The notes beneath the pieces are model-generated. The model saw nothing but the letters and a program-made list of their open reading frames with translations. It did not search any database and was not told the DNA's origin. DNA of 64,000 bases from DATAES01 sp963721305 (GTDB lineage Bacteria; Actinomycetota; Acidimicrobiia; Acidimicrobiales; JACDCH01), in NCBI GenBank assembly GCA_963721305.1, contig CAVRIR010000005.1:806001-870000 (forward strand), given 5' to 3'. This document shows positions 54,122 through 63,382 of this stretch, in pieces. The position numbers and the translations under genes are program-made. The stretch's first letter is position 1; each line of letters starts with the position of its first letter.

Positions 54122-55111
54122 CTACAGGCGGGCGGCGACCGCGTCGCCGATGTCTGTCGTTGACGTGGCGGCGCCTGAGCCCGTGAGGGCGGCAGGTCCG
54201 GCACACGCCTTGCGGATGCGGGCGGCGGCATCGGCCTCGCCCAGGAACTCGAGCATCATCGCCGCGCTCAGGATCGCTGCGATGGGATTGGCCTTGCCGG
54301 TCCCGACGATGTCAGGAGCAGAGCCATGGACCGGTTCGAACATCGACGGTCCGGTGCGGTCGGGGTTCAGGTTGCCGCTCGACGCGAACCCGATCCCCCC
54401 GGATACCGCGCCGCCGAGATCCGTGAGGATGTCGCCGAAGAGGTTGTCGGTCACGATGACGTCATACCGCTGCGGTGACTCGACGAAGTAGATGCAGGCG
54501 GCGTCGACGTGGTTGTACGCGGTGGCGACGTCGGGATACTCGGCCGCAACCGCCTCGAACGTGCGCTGCCAGAGGTCACCGGCGAAGGTCAACACGTTGG
54601 TCTTGTGCACGAGCGTGAGGTGCTTCCGCGCCCGTGACTGCGCCAGCTCGAACGCGTAGCGGACGCAGCGTTCGACACCGAAGCGGCTGTTGACCGATCC
54701 CTGCGTCGCGATCTCGTGCGGTGTGCCCTTCCGCAGGAAACCACCCTCGCCCGCATACGTCCCCTCCGTGTTCTCGCGTATGACGACGAAGTCGATGTCG
54801 CGCTCGGGCAGCACGAACGGTCGCTGGTTCACGTAGAGGTCCAGATCGAACCGCATCTTCAAGAGGAGGCCGCGCTCGATGAGGCCCGGCGGCACGTCAG
54901 GCGTGCCGACAGCACCGAGAAACAGAGCGTCCAGACTGCGCCACTCGTCGATGATCTCGTCCGTCAACACGGTGCCGTCGCGGAGGTACCGCGCGCCACC
55001 GAGGTCGTAGTCGACCGTGTCGAGCTCGACTCCCGCGGCGCGCACGACCTTCAGTGCTTCGGCGACGACCTCGGGGCCGATGCCGTCGCCGCCGATGACG
55101 CCGACCTTCAT
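54122..55111 (-). CDS. leuB: 3-isopropylmalate dehydrogenase
   Basis: The product is 329 aa. MKVGVIGGDGIGPEVVAEAL and VVIRENTEGTYAGEGGFLRK are typical of the short actinobacterial LeuB. The metal site is DVIVTDNLFGDILTDLGGAV, followed by EPVHGSAPDIVGTGKANPIA. It oxidises 3-isopropylmalate with NAD+ in leucine synthesis. Its start codon lies in the last copy of a 14-bp tandem repeat that also contains two upstream ATGs. Confidence 0.95.
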   Translation of the reverse strand: MKVGVIGGDGIGPEVVAEALKVVRAAGVELDTVDYDLGGARYLRDGTVLTDEIIDEWRSLDALFLGAVGTPDVPPGLIERGLLLKMRFDLDLYVNQRPFVLPERDIDFVVIRENTEGTYAGEGGFLRKGTPHEIATQGSVNSRFGVERCVRYAFELAQSRARKHLTLVHKTNVLTFAGDLWQRTFEAVAAEYPDVATAYNHVDAACIYFVESPQRYDVIVTDNLFGDILTDLGGAVSGGIGFASSGNLNPDRTGPSMFEPVHGSAPDIVGTGKANPIAAILSAAMMLEFLGEADAAARIRKACAGPAALTGSGAATSTTDIGDAVAARL

Positions 55112-55149
55112 CGTCCGACCTTCATCGTCCGACCTTCATCGTCCGACCT
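55101..55149 (-). repeat. 14-bp tandem repeat spanning the leuB start
   Basis: Three perfect copies of CCGACCTTCATCGT (plus strand) and half a fourth lie head to tail. On the minus strand each copy contains ATGAAGGTCGG. Because 14 is not a multiple of three, the two upstream ATGs open five-codon frames (MKVGR) that end in a TGA overlapping the next ATG. The real leuB start is the ATG at 55111. Confidence 0.9.
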
Positions 55150-55334
55150 CGACTCTCGCGAAGGATAGGTTCACATGTGCTCCCGAAAACCGAGAAACCG
55201 CCCACCGAGGTGGACGGTCGACGAGCGCACGCGGGGATTCGCGTGCGCTACTGAATGATGATTACCGAGCGAACGATCGAAGAGCCAGTTCCGGACATCG
55301 CCCGCCAGTGTAGTCGCCGGTAGCATCGGCTTCC

Positions 55335-55802
55335 ATGCCGGATACGCAGCATCTGTCACAGGCCGCCTACGACCGGTTGAACGACGAGTTCCAAGTGCTC
55401 TCGACGCGCGGTCGCGTGGAGATCGCTCGCAAGATCGAAACCGCCCGCGAGCTCGGTGACCTGTCCGAGAACGGCGACTACCACGCCGCCAAGGAAGAGC
55501 AGGGAAAGATGGAGGGTCGCATCCGCCATCTCGAGGCACTGCTCAAGAACGCGGAGATCGTCGAGGGTGGCAACACCGAAGTGATTGCCGCCGGGTCGAT
55601 CGTCGAGATCCGCTACGTCGGTGACGACGACACCGAGCGCTACTTGATCGGGTCGATCGAAGAGCGCCACGGCGACCTCGAGGTCATCTCCCCCGGCTCG
55701 CCACTGGGTCAGGCACTGCTCGGTCACCGCGTCGGTGAGATCGTCGACTTCGAGGCGCCGGCGCGGACGCTCAAGGTCGAGATCGTTGGACTCGAGGGTT
55801 AG
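55335..55802 (+). CDS. greA: Transcription elongation factor GreA
   Basis: The product is 155 aa. The N-terminal coiled coil holds ARELGDLSENGDYHAAKEEQ with the acidic tip residues that enter the RNA polymerase secondary channel. The C-terminal FKBP-like domain has ISPGSPLGQALLGHRVGEIV. It stimulates transcript cleavage in backtracked RNA polymerase. It is divergent from leuB. Confidence 0.96.
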   Translation: MPDTQHLSQAAYDRLNDEFQVLSTRGRVEIARKIETARELGDLSENGDYHAAKEEQGKMEGRIRHLEALLKNAEIVEGGNTEVIAAGSIVEIRYVGDDDTERYLIGSIEERHGDLEVISPGSPLGQALLGHRVGEIVDFEAPARTLKVEIVGLEG

Positions 55803-56661
55803 CGCGCCGAGCGCACCGCTCGTCGTTCCGCCCGGCCGCGCCGTCGAACTGCCCGGTCGCGGCACCACGTACATCAGAGAGGTCGCGGGACCGCCCGGTG
55901 CGCCGACGCTGCTGCTGTTGCACGGGCTCTCGGCGACCGGTGGCTTGAACTGGGTCTGGACGTTCGAACCGCTCGGCCGCCAGTACCGCGTGATCGCGAT
56001 CGATCATCGCGGACACGGACACGGCATCCAGACGCGAAAGTTCCGATTGGCGGACTGCGCGGACGACGTCGCCGCGCTCGCGTCCGTACTCGGCATCGAC
56101 TCCATCATTCCCGTCGGCTACTCGATGGGTGGTCCGATCGCGCAGTTGGTGTGGCAACGACATCGCTCGTTGGTGCAGGGAATGGTCCTGTGCGCGACCG
56201 CGCGCAACTTCCGCGGCAGTCCTCGCGACATCGGACCGTGGTCTTTGTTGCCCTTGGTTACCGCAAGCATCCGCACGACACCTCCGATCGCGCGCCGTGC
56301 GGTGATGGCGCGCATGATGGAGCGGCGGCTCCCTTCGTTCCCCGAGCGAGACTGGGTGCTCGACGAGTTGAATCACAACGATCCGGCTGCCATCGCCGAG
56401 GCCGCCGCATCCTTGAATCGGTTCTCCTCGCACGACTGGATCGGCGGAGTCGACGTCCCGACCGCGGTCGTCGTGACGCAACGCGACCGGGTGGTCCCGC
56501 CGCACCGCCAGTACAAGCTGGCCCAGTCGATCCCTGGCGCACTCGCGGTGCCGGTCAACGGCGATCACAGCGCCTGCGTCTCGGCGCCGGGCGCGTTCGT
56601 TCCCGCCTTGCAGTTCGCGATCAACTCGGTGCTCGCTCGTTGCTCTTCGAAGCACGGCTGA
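55786..56661 (+). CDS. Alpha/beta hydrolase
   Basis: The product is about 291 aa. The start is uncertain: no ATG lies in frame, and a TTG at 55786 overlaps the end of greA by 17 bases. TLLLLHGLSATGGLNWVWTF is the oxyanion region, AIDHRGHGHGIQ the next strand, and IPVGYSMGGPIAQLVW contains the nucleophile (GYSMGG). The acid is in VVVTQRDRVVPPHRQY and the terminal His in NGDHSAC. The substrate is unknown. It is probably co-transcribed with greA. Confidence 0.85.
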   Translation: MDSRVSAPSAPLVVPPGRAVELPGRGTTYIREVAGPPGAPTLLLLHGLSATGGLNWVWTFEPLGRQYRVIAIDHRGHGHGIQTRKFRLADCADDVAALASVLGIDSIIPVGYSMGGPIAQLVWQRHRSLVQGMVLCATARNFRGSPRDIGPWSLLPLVTASIRTTPPIARRAVMARMMERRLPSFPERDWVLDELNHNDPAAIAEAAASLNRFSSHDWIGGVDVPTAVVVTQRDRVVPPHRQYKLAQSIPGALAVPVNGDHSACVSAPGAFVPALQFAINSVLARCSSKHG

Positions 56662-57308
56662 GGCAGGGCATCGCCGACGGATCGATCACCGTCGCGTTCC
56701 GCCGCTGGAAGCGCGCGCAGGTGGTGCCGGGCGGTCGGTACCGGACCGGACTCGGACTCGCCGAAACAAGGTCGGTGGACGTGGTCGACGAGTCGAAGAT
56801 CACGAAGGCCGACGCGCGCCGCGCAGGGTACGACTCCGTCGACGAGTTGGTCGCCGCCATGCCGCCCCGGCCCGGAACCGAGCTGTACCGCATCAGTTTC
56901 CGCGCCGTCGACGAGGTCGATCCGCGTGACGCACTCGCCGCGTCGAAAGACCTGACCGCCGACGAGATCGCCAATATCAGTCGCCGGCTGCAACGTCTCG
57001 ACCGCGCCAGCTCACACGGGCCGTGGACCGCCGCCGTCCTCGCGTGCATCGCCGCCGAACCGGGCCGGCGCGCCCCTGACTTCGCCGAACGCTTCGGGCG
57101 CGAGGTGCAACCGTTCAAGCGTGATGTTCGCAAGCTGAAGGAGCTCGGCCTCACGATCAGCCTGCTCGTCGGTTACAAGCTGTCATCGCGCGGCGAGGAC
57201 TACCTGCGTGCTGTCCAACCGGCGAAGGCTCCGGGGAAGGCTCCCGTTCAGGCGAAGCCGGCAGCCACCTCCACGGCGCGCGCGGCGCGCAAGACCGCGT
57301 CGCCGTAG
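56640..57308 (+). CDS. ASCH/PUA-like domain protein with basic tail
   Basis: The product is 222 aa from a TTG start overlapping the hydrolase end. ADGSITVAFRRWKRAQVVPG, then RYRTGLGLAETRSVDVVDES, then TELYRISFRAVDEVDP resemble the ASCH (PUA-like) beta barrel that binds nucleic acid or modified bases. A helical second part and an Ala/Lys/Pro-rich tail follow. Its last 61 bases overlap the convergent IclR gene. RNA or nucleotide binding is inferred. Confidence 0.7.
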   Translation: MLFEARLRQGIADGSITVAFRRWKRAQVVPGGRYRTGLGLAETRSVDVVDESKITKADARRAGYDSVDELVAAMPPRPGTELYRISFRAVDEVDPRDALAASKDLTADEIANISRRLQRLDRASSHGPWTAAVLACIAAEPGRRAPDFAERFGREVQPFKRDVRKLKELGLTISLLVGYKLSSRGEDYLRAVQPAKAPGKAPVQAKPAATSTARAARKTASP

Positions 57309-57925
57309 CGACCGCCGGGCTCGCGCGTCGTCCGCTCGATGGGGCCGGACACGCCGATGGCAGCCACGACCGCCCCGCCGCGGTCTCGAACAGGAGCGCT
57401 CACCGACGCGACGCCCGGCTCGCGTTCTTCGATGCTCTCGATCCAGCCGCGCCCACCTCCGGAGTCGGGGTCGGGGCCGGGGTCGGAGTCGAGCAGCACC
57501 CTGCCCGCCGATCCGGCGTCCAAAGGCAGCGCCGCGCCGACCGCGACGATCGTGCGTAGCCCGTGCGGCGACGCGAGCGACTCGATGCAGACGCGGTGGT
57601 CGCCGTCGCGGACGTAGAGCTGCGCGCTTTCTTCGGTGTCGTCTCGCAACTGCGCGAGCGCGGGACGGGCGAGCTGCGCGAGCGGCGCATTGTCGAGCGC
57701 AGCGCGGCCGAGCGTCGCCAAGCCGAACCCGAGCGCGTAGCGTCCGTCGCTGTCTCGGCGGACGAGGTCATGTGTCTGCAACGCGACGGCGAGGCGATGC
57801 GCGGTCGCACGGGGTAGCTCGGTGGCGGCGACGAGCTCCGCGAGGTTCTTCGGACCGTCCACGAGCGCGTCGAGGACCTGAACCGCCTTGTCGAGCACCC
57901 CGACGGGGCTTACACTTCGTTCCAC
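57248..57925 (-). CDS. IclR-family regulator (NdgR/LeuR-like)
   Basis: The product is 225 aa. The winged helix is GVLDKAVQVLDALVDGPKNL, then AELVAATELPRATAHRLAVA. The effector domain has QLYVRDGDHRVCIESLASPH and VSAPVRDRGGAVVAAIGVSG. It is divergent from leuC with 42 bp between starts, the position of NdgR in Streptomyces and LeuR in mycobacteria, where it controls leuCD. The intergenic GAGATTAGCGTCTC is an imperfect dyad that could be its operator. Confidence 0.88.
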   Translation of the reverse strand: MERSVSPVGVLDKAVQVLDALVDGPKNLAELVAATELPRATAHRLAVALQTHDLVRRDSDGRYALGFGLATLGRAALDNAPLAQLARPALAQLRDDTEESAQLYVRDGDHRVCIESLASPHGLRTIVAVGAALPLDAGSAGRVLLDSDPGPDPDSGGGRGWIESIEEREPGVASVSAPVRDRGGAVVAAIGVSGPIERTTREPGGRYGDAVLRAARAVEVAAGFA

Positions 57926-57967
57926 CTCACGAGATTAGCGTCTCAGTATTTGGGAGTTCGCCATACG

Positions 57968-59374
57968 ATGCCAGCACCCCGCACCCTGAGTCAGAAGATC
58001 TGGGACCGACACGTCGTCCGGTCGCAGGAGGGCGAGCCCGACCTCCTCTACATCGATCTGCACCTCGTCCACGAGGTGACGTCGCCCCAGGCCTTCGACG
58101 GCCTGCGCATCAACGGCCGCAAGGTCCGCCGGCCCGATCTCACCATCGCCACCGAGGACCACAACGTCCCGACAGAGCACACCGATCGGCCCATCGAGGA
58201 TCCGATCAGTCGCAGGCAGGTCGAGACGCTGCGGACCAACACCGACGAGTTCGGCATCACCAACTACCCGATGGGCGACGCCGGGCAGGGCATCGTGCAC
58301 GTGATCGGTCCCGAGCAGGGACGCACCTTGCCGGGCATGACGATCGTGTGCGGTGACAGCCACACGTCGACGCACGGCGCGTTCGGCGCGCTGGCGTTCG
58401 GCATCGGCACGAGTGAGGTCGAGCATGTCCTCGCCACGCAGACGTTGCCGCAGCACAAAGCGAAGACCCTGGCGATCTCGGTCGACGGCGTCCTTCCGCC
58501 CGGCTCGACCGCGAAGGACATCATCCTCGCCATCCTCGGCCGCATCGGCACGCACGGCGGCATCGGCTACATCGCCGAGTACCGCGGCGATGCCATTCGC
58601 GCGCTCTCGATGGAGGGTCGGATGACCGTGTGCAACATGTCGATCGAAGCGGGCGCGAAGGCAGGGCTCGTCGCACCCGACGACACGACGTTCGCCTACT
58701 TGCAAGGTCGCGCACACGCGCCGCGCGGCGACGCATGGGATGCGGCCGTCGCCGACTGGCGCACCCTCGTGACCGATGGCGACGCGACGTTCGACAAGGA
58801 GGTCGTGCTCGACTCGGCGGAGATCCGACCTCACGTGTCCTGGGGCACCAACCCGGGACAGGTCGCGTGCATCGACGACCGCGTCCCGACCCCCGAGTCG
58901 TTCGACGATCCGAAAGCGAGCTCGGCCGCAGCGCACGCGCTCGAGTACATGGGACTCGAAGCCGGAACACCTATCCGCGACATCGGTGTCGACACGGTGT
59001 TCATCGGCTCGTGCACGAACAGCCGCATCGAAGACCTACGCGCCGCCGCCGACGTCGTGCGCGGCCACACGGTTGCATCCGGTATCCGCACGCTCGTCGT
59101 CCCCGGCTCGTGGGCGGTGAAGCACCAAGCCGAGGCAGAGGGCCTGAACGAGGTGTTCCTCGCGGCCGGATTCGACTGGCGCGACCCCGGTTGCTCGATG
59201 TGCCTCGCCATGAACCCCGACAAGCTGGCACCAGGCGAGCGGTGCGCGTCCACGTCGAACCGCAACTTCGAGGGACGTCAAGGCCGCGGCGGCCGCACCC
59301 ACCTCGTGTCCCCCGTCGTTGCTGCCGCGACCGCGATCGCCGGCCACTTCGCCACACCGGAGGACCTCGGATGA
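57968..59374 (+). CDS. leuC: 3-isopropylmalate dehydratase large subunit
   Basis: The product is 468 aa from the ATG at 57968. LSQKIWDRHVV and IDLHLVHEVTSPQAFDGLRI begin the protein. VCGDSHTSTHGAFGALAFGI is the aconitase active-site region. The 4Fe-4S ligands lie in FIGSCTNSRIEDLRAAADVV and DPGCSMCLAMNPDKL (CxxC). It isomerises 2- to 3-isopropylmalate with LeuD. A palindromic repeat separates it from leuD. Confidence 0.96.
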   Translation: MPAPRTLSQKIWDRHVVRSQEGEPDLLYIDLHLVHEVTSPQAFDGLRINGRKVRRPDLTIATEDHNVPTEHTDRPIEDPISRRQVETLRTNTDEFGITNYPMGDAGQGIVHVIGPEQGRTLPGMTIVCGDSHTSTHGAFGALAFGIGTSEVEHVLATQTLPQHKAKTLAISVDGVLPPGSTAKDIILAILGRIGTHGGIGYIAEYRGDAIRALSMEGRMTVCNMSIEAGAKAGLVAPDDTTFAYLQGRAHAPRGDAWDAAVADWRTLVTDGDATFDKEVVLDSAEIRPHVSWGTNPGQVACIDDRVPTPESFDDPKASSAAAHALEYMGLEAGTPIRDIGVDTVFIGSCTNSRIEDLRAAADVVRGHTVASGIRTLVVPGSWAVKHQAEAEGLNEVFLAAGFDWRDPGCSMCLAMNPDKLAPGERCASTSNRNFEGRQGRGGRTHLVSPVVAAATAIAGHFATPEDLG

Positions 59375-59388
59375 CCTCTACCCACCGC

Positions 59389-59439
59389 GAACTCCGGGGA
59401 GAAACGTGCGCTATGGCGCACGTTTCCATCCAACATTCG
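59389..59439 (+). repeat. 51-bp palindromic repeat, copy 3, between leuC and leuD
   Basis: It has the same orientation and nearly the same sequence as copy 1. The stem core at 59401-59426 has arms GAAACGTGCGC around TATG. It occupies most of the 88-bp leuC-leuD gap, so the hairpin would lie inside the polycistronic mRNA and could affect leuD expression or mRNA stability. Confidence 0.85.
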
Positions 59440-59462
59440 CAACCTTTGCAAGTGGAGGCGTG

Positions 59463-60053
59463 ATGGAAGCGGTACGAATCGTCCAAGGAACCGCGGTGCC
59501 GCTGGACCGCAGCGACGTCGACACCGACCAGATCATCCCGAGCGACTGGCTGAAGCGCGTCGAACGGACAGGATTCGAGAAGGGGCTGTTCGCCGAGTGG
59601 CGCGACGATCCCAAGTTCATCCTGAATGACGAGCGGTTCGTGAACGCGTCGATCCTCGTCGCGGGTCCGAACTTCGGCACCGGATCATCACGTGAGCACG
59701 CGGTGTGGGCGATCCAGCAGGCCGGGTTCAAGGCGGTGATATCGCCCCGATTCGGCGACATCTTCCGCAACAACTCGACGAAGAACGGGCTGGTGCCCGT
59801 CGTCGTGTCCGGCGAGGTCGGTGAACACTTGCTCGAAGCGATCGAAAGGGATCCGTCGCTCGAGCTCACCATCGACGTCGACCGACGAACGCTCGAGGCA
59901 CCCGCGATCGGACTGACGGTCGACTTCCCGCTCGAAGAGTCGGTGCGCCACCGGTTCCTCGAAGGACTCGACGACATCGGCATCACGATGCAGCAGGACG
60001 ACAAGATCACGGAGTACGAGTCACACCGTCCCGCCTGGCTGTCGGCCGGGTAG
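59463..60053 (+). CDS. leuD: 3-isopropylmalate dehydratase small subunit
   Basis: The product is 196 aa. The ATG at 59463 follows a GGAGG site. AVPLDRSDVDTDQIIPSDWL and VAGPNFGTGSSREHAVWAIQ are LeuD signatures, the second being the substrate-recognition loop with SSREHA. FGDIFRNNSTKNGLVPVVVS follows. It pairs with LeuC to form isopropylmalate isomerase. Confidence 0.95.
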   Translation: MEAVRIVQGTAVPLDRSDVDTDQIIPSDWLKRVERTGFEKGLFAEWRDDPKFILNDERFVNASILVAGPNFGTGSSREHAVWAIQQAGFKAVISPRFGDIFRNNSTKNGLVPVVVSGEVGEHLLEAIERDPSLELTIDVDRRTLEAPAIGLTVDFPLEESVRHRFLEGLDDIGITMQQDDKITEYESHRPAWLSAG

Positions 60054-60069
60054 GCGTTGAGCGTCACAG

Positions 60070-61560
60070 CTAGCCGGGCAGGTCCGGCAACGGCGGCTGG
60101 TACAACCACGCTTCGAACAAAGGCCGCAGATCGCTCCTCGCGCTCGACCTGCTCCGCGACGGCGATGAAGTCGTCGGTGGTCGCGTTGCTCCCGGCGAAC
60201 TTCGACGTGTATGTGCGCAAGGTCTGGAAGAACGCGTCGTCGCCCACCGTCAACCGGAGCGCCTCGAGCGTCAACGCGCCCCGGTCGTACACACTCGGCC
60301 CGAACATCTCCTCGCCGTTGCCGGGATCGCCGGGCAGTGCGGTGTCACCGCTCTGCTTCAGCTGATCGTGCATGGCCTGCGCGGCCTGCTTCACCGGTGT
60401 GCCGTTGGCGTGTTCGGTCCACAACCATTCGGCGTAGGTGGCGAAGCCTTCGTTCAACCACACGTCCTTCCAGAGCTTCGGTGTCACGCTGTCACCGAAC
60501 CACTGGTGAGCCAGCTCGTGCGCGGCGACGACCTCATGATCGGACGGGCCGCCGTCCGTGATCGTGTCGATGCCGAACGTCGACAGCGTCTGGGTCTCGA
60601 GCGCGAACCCCGATCGCTGGTTGATCACGAGTCCTCCGTAGATGTCGAACGGGAAGGGACCGAAGTCGGTTTCGAACAGCGAGATCATCTCCGACGTGCG
60701 CGGCGAACGCGGCCGACGCGGCGGCGGGGATGTCGGGATTCGACGCGTCGACCACGTTGCGAATCGTGATGCCGCCGGGGCCGGCTGCCCTCGTGACCTG
60801 GTAGTCGCCGATGGCCACCTCTGAGAGGTACGACGCCATCGCCTGCTTCTCGTCGTAGGTCCACGTCACCGTTCCGGACGGATTGGTGTCGCGGCTCACC
60901 AGATCACCATTCGCCACTGCGGTGGTGCCGTTCGGCACCTCGAGATGGAAGGTGTACGTCGCTTTGTCGCTCGGATGGTCGTTGACCGGGTACCACGTCG
61001 ACGCACCTTCGGGTTCGTTGAGCACGAAGCTGCCGTCGCCGGTCGCGATCCATCCGACCGCGATCGGGACCGCCGATGTCGGGCGCGGTTCCGGCGCACC
61101 GGAGTAGTCGACGCACCGTCGTGAAGCTCGCCTGGGCGGCGATCGGACTCGACGGCGTGACGACCAGCTCACGGCCCTGGCGGGCGACCGTGGCGGCGGC
61201 GCCGTCGACGGTGACCGACGCGACGTTCAGACCAGTGAGATCGAAGTCGAAGCTCGACAGTGCCTGTGTCGCCGTAGCGGTGATCGTCGCGTGCGCGGCG
61301 ATCTGGTCCTGAAGTGGATCGGCGACGCTGATGGCGAGGTCGTAGTGGTCGACCTCGTAGCCACCGTTGCCGAGGTCAGGGAAGTATGCATCGCCGGCAC
61401 CCGGGGCCCCCGCCATTGGGACGCCGGGCGCAGCCGTCGACGCGGACGGTCCCGCTCGACGCGCTTGGACGGTTGTTCGCGCTGCAGCCTGCGGTGACGA
61501 CGATCGCGAGTGCGATGAACCCAGCGGCGAGTTTCTTGCGGCCCTTGGTCAGGCCAGACG
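60070..61560 (-). pseudogene. M1-family metallopeptidase lipoprotein, multiple frameshifts
   Basis: Read across frames, the product starts with a lipoprotein signal (KKLAAGFIALAIVVTAGCSA, lipobox TAGC). It continues GNGGYEVDHYDLAISVADPL, then AVGWIATGDGSFVLNEPEGA, then STWYPVNDHPSDKATYTFHL, the M1 N-terminal domain. The zinc site is VVAAHELAHQWFGDS with WLNEGFATYAEWLW (HExxH-18-E). It ends LRPLFEAWLYQPPLPDLPG. Frame switches are near 61440, 61130, 60700 and 60130. No clear start codon is visible; the 5' end touches the leuA stop. It would be a surface aminopeptidase if intact. Confidence 0.85.
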
Positions 61561-63264
61561 GTTTACCGCACCGACCACGGCGCGCAGACCGGCCGCGAGG
61601 ATGCTCTCGTGCAGACCGACGCCCCAGCGCACGATGCCGTCGGCGCCCTGCGCCTCGACGTACGCGACGGCGGTCGCGTCGGTGCCGGCCGCGATCGCAT
61701 GCTCGGCGTAGTCGAGCACCTCGACGTTCACGCCGACATCGTTGGACAGTGCGTGGACGAACGCGGCGATGGGTCCGTTGCCCTGACCGACGACCGTGCG
61801 GTGCGCACCGTTGAACAAGACCTGCGCGGTGATCGACGCGCCACCGTCGCTCGTGGTGACCTCGTGTGAGAGCAGCTCGAGGCGGCCGTTGTCCGGGAAG
61901 TACTCGCCTTGGAACGCGTTCCACATGTCCGACGGCGTGATCTCCGTGCCGGTGTCCTCGGTGATGTGCTGGATCGTCTTCGAGAACTCGATCTGGAGCT
62001 TGCGGGGAAGGTCGAAGCCGTGCTCGGACTTCATCACGTAGGCCACGCCGCCCTTGCCTGACTGGCTGTTGACGCGGATCACCGCTTCGTACGTGCGCCC
62101 GACATGCTTCGGATCGATCGGCAGGTACGGCACCGCCCAACTGTCGTAGTCGCCGGGCGTGAGTCCGGGCTTGTCGTCGGCCGAGATGGCTTCCATGCCC
62201 TTCTTGATCGCGTCCTGATGCGAGCCCGAGAACGCGGTGTACACGAGGTCGCCCGCGTAGGGATGGCGAGGATGTACCGGCAATCCGGTGCAGTACTCGG
62301 ACGTGCGCCGGATGGCGTCGATGTCGCTCAGGTCGAGCTCGGGATCGACGCCTTGGCTGAACAGGTTCATCGCCAGCGTGATGTTGTCGACGTTGCCCGT
62401 CCGCTCGCCGTTGCCGAACAGCGTCCCCTCGATGCGATCGGCGCCGGCCATCAGCCCGAACTCGGCAGCCGCGACCGCGCAGCCGCGGTCGTTGTGCGGA
62501 TGCAGTGACAGCACGACGCTGTCGCGGTTCTTGATGTGCCGGTGGAACCACTCGATGACATCGCCGTAGACGTTGGCGGTGTACATCTCGACGGTGGCCG
62601 GGAGGTTCAGGATGAGCGGCCGCTCGGGCGTGGGTTCGATCACGTCCATCACCGCTTCGCAGATCTCCACCGCGTATTGCACCTCGGTGCCGGTGAAGGA
62701 CTCGGGGCTGTACTCGTAACGCACGTCGAGTCCCGGGACGGTGTGCTCGAGCTTCTTGCACAGGCGCGCCGCTTCGACCGCGATGTTGGTGATGCCTTCG
62801 GTGTCGAGGCCGAACACGACCTTGCGCTGCAGCTCGGACGTCGAGTTGTAGAAGTGCAGGATCGCGTGCTTGGCGCCCCGCAGCGCTTCGTACGTGCGCT
62901 CGATCAGCTCGGGCCGGCACTGCACCAGCACCTGGACGGTGACGTCGTCGGCGATGAGATCGTCCTCGATCAGCTTGCGGATGAAATCGAAGTCGGTCTG
63001 GCTGGCGGACGGGAACCCGACCTCGATCTCCTTGAACCCCATGGCGACCAGCGTCTGGAACAGGCGCAGCTTGCGGTCAGGATCCATCGGGTCGATGAGC
63101 GCCTGGTTGCCGTCACGGAGGTCGACCGAGCACCACACCGGCGCGTGCTCGATCCGATTGCTCGGCCATGAGCGGTCGGGCAGGTCGAGCGGGAGCGGCC
63201 GGTAGGGCTCGTACTTCTCGAAGGGCATCTGCTTGGAGATCACCGGCTGGGGGGGCATCGTCAC
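61549..63264 (-). CDS. leuA: 2-isopropylmalate synthase
   Basis: The product is 571 aa (GTG at 63264; an ATG two codons in is an alternative). APVWCSVDLRDGNQALIDPM is the LeuA type-2 metal-site start. GFKEIEVGFPSASQTDFDFI, then LSLHPHNDRGCAVAAAEFGL, then IEGTLFGNGERTGNVDNITL follow. The C-terminal allosteric domain (GNGPIAAFVHALSNDVGVNV) gives leucine feedback. It catalyses the first committed step of leucine synthesis. A leader peptide and attenuator hairpin lie upstream. Confidence 0.96.
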   Translation of the reverse strand: MTMPPQPVISKQMPFEKYEPYRPLPLDLPDRSWPSNRIEHAPVWCSVDLRDGNQALIDPMDPDRKLRLFQTLVAMGFKEIEVGFPSASQTDFDFIRKLIEDDLIADDVTVQVLVQCRPELIERTYEALRGAKHAILHFYNSTSELQRKVVFGLDTEGITNIAVEAARLCKKLEHTVPGLDVRYEYSPESFTGTEVQYAVEICEAVMDVIEPTPERPLILNLPATVEMYTANVYGDVIEWFHRHIKNRDSVVLSLHPHNDRGCAVAAAEFGLMAGADRIEGTLFGNGERTGNVDNITLAMNLFSQGVDPELDLSDIDAIRRTSEYCTGLPVHPRHPYAGDLVYTAFSGSHQDAIKKGMEAISADDKPGLTPGDYDSWAVPYLPIDPKHVGRTYEAVIRVNSQSGKGGVAYVMKSEHGFDLPRKLQIEFSKTIQHITEDTGTEITPSDMWNAFQGEYFPDNGRLELLSHEVTTSDGGASITAQVLFNGAHRTVVGQGNGPIAAFVHALSNDVGVNVEVLDYAEHAIAAGTDATAVAYVEAQGADGIVRWGVGLHESILAAGLRAVVGAVNRLA

Positions 63265-63319
63265 TCGCTCTCGGGTTGGAGTCGTGTCGCTGGTGGCCTG
63301 GGAGGTCGATCTGGGTCCG

Positions 63320-63351
63320 AAAACTGAAGAACCCCCTGCGAGTGCAGGGGG
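63320..63351 (-). terminator. leuA attenuator terminator
   Basis: On the minus strand CCCCCTGC-ACTC-GCAGGGGG forms an 8-bp perfect GC-rich stem followed by TTCTTCAGTTTT. It lies between the leader peptide and leuA. A second hairpin (63355-63381; GGCGAGCGC with GCGCTCGTC) sits between leader and terminator and could serve as the pause or antiterminator arm. Confidence 0.75.
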
Positions 63352-63382
63352 TTCGACGAGCGCGATCTTGGGGCGCTCGCCG

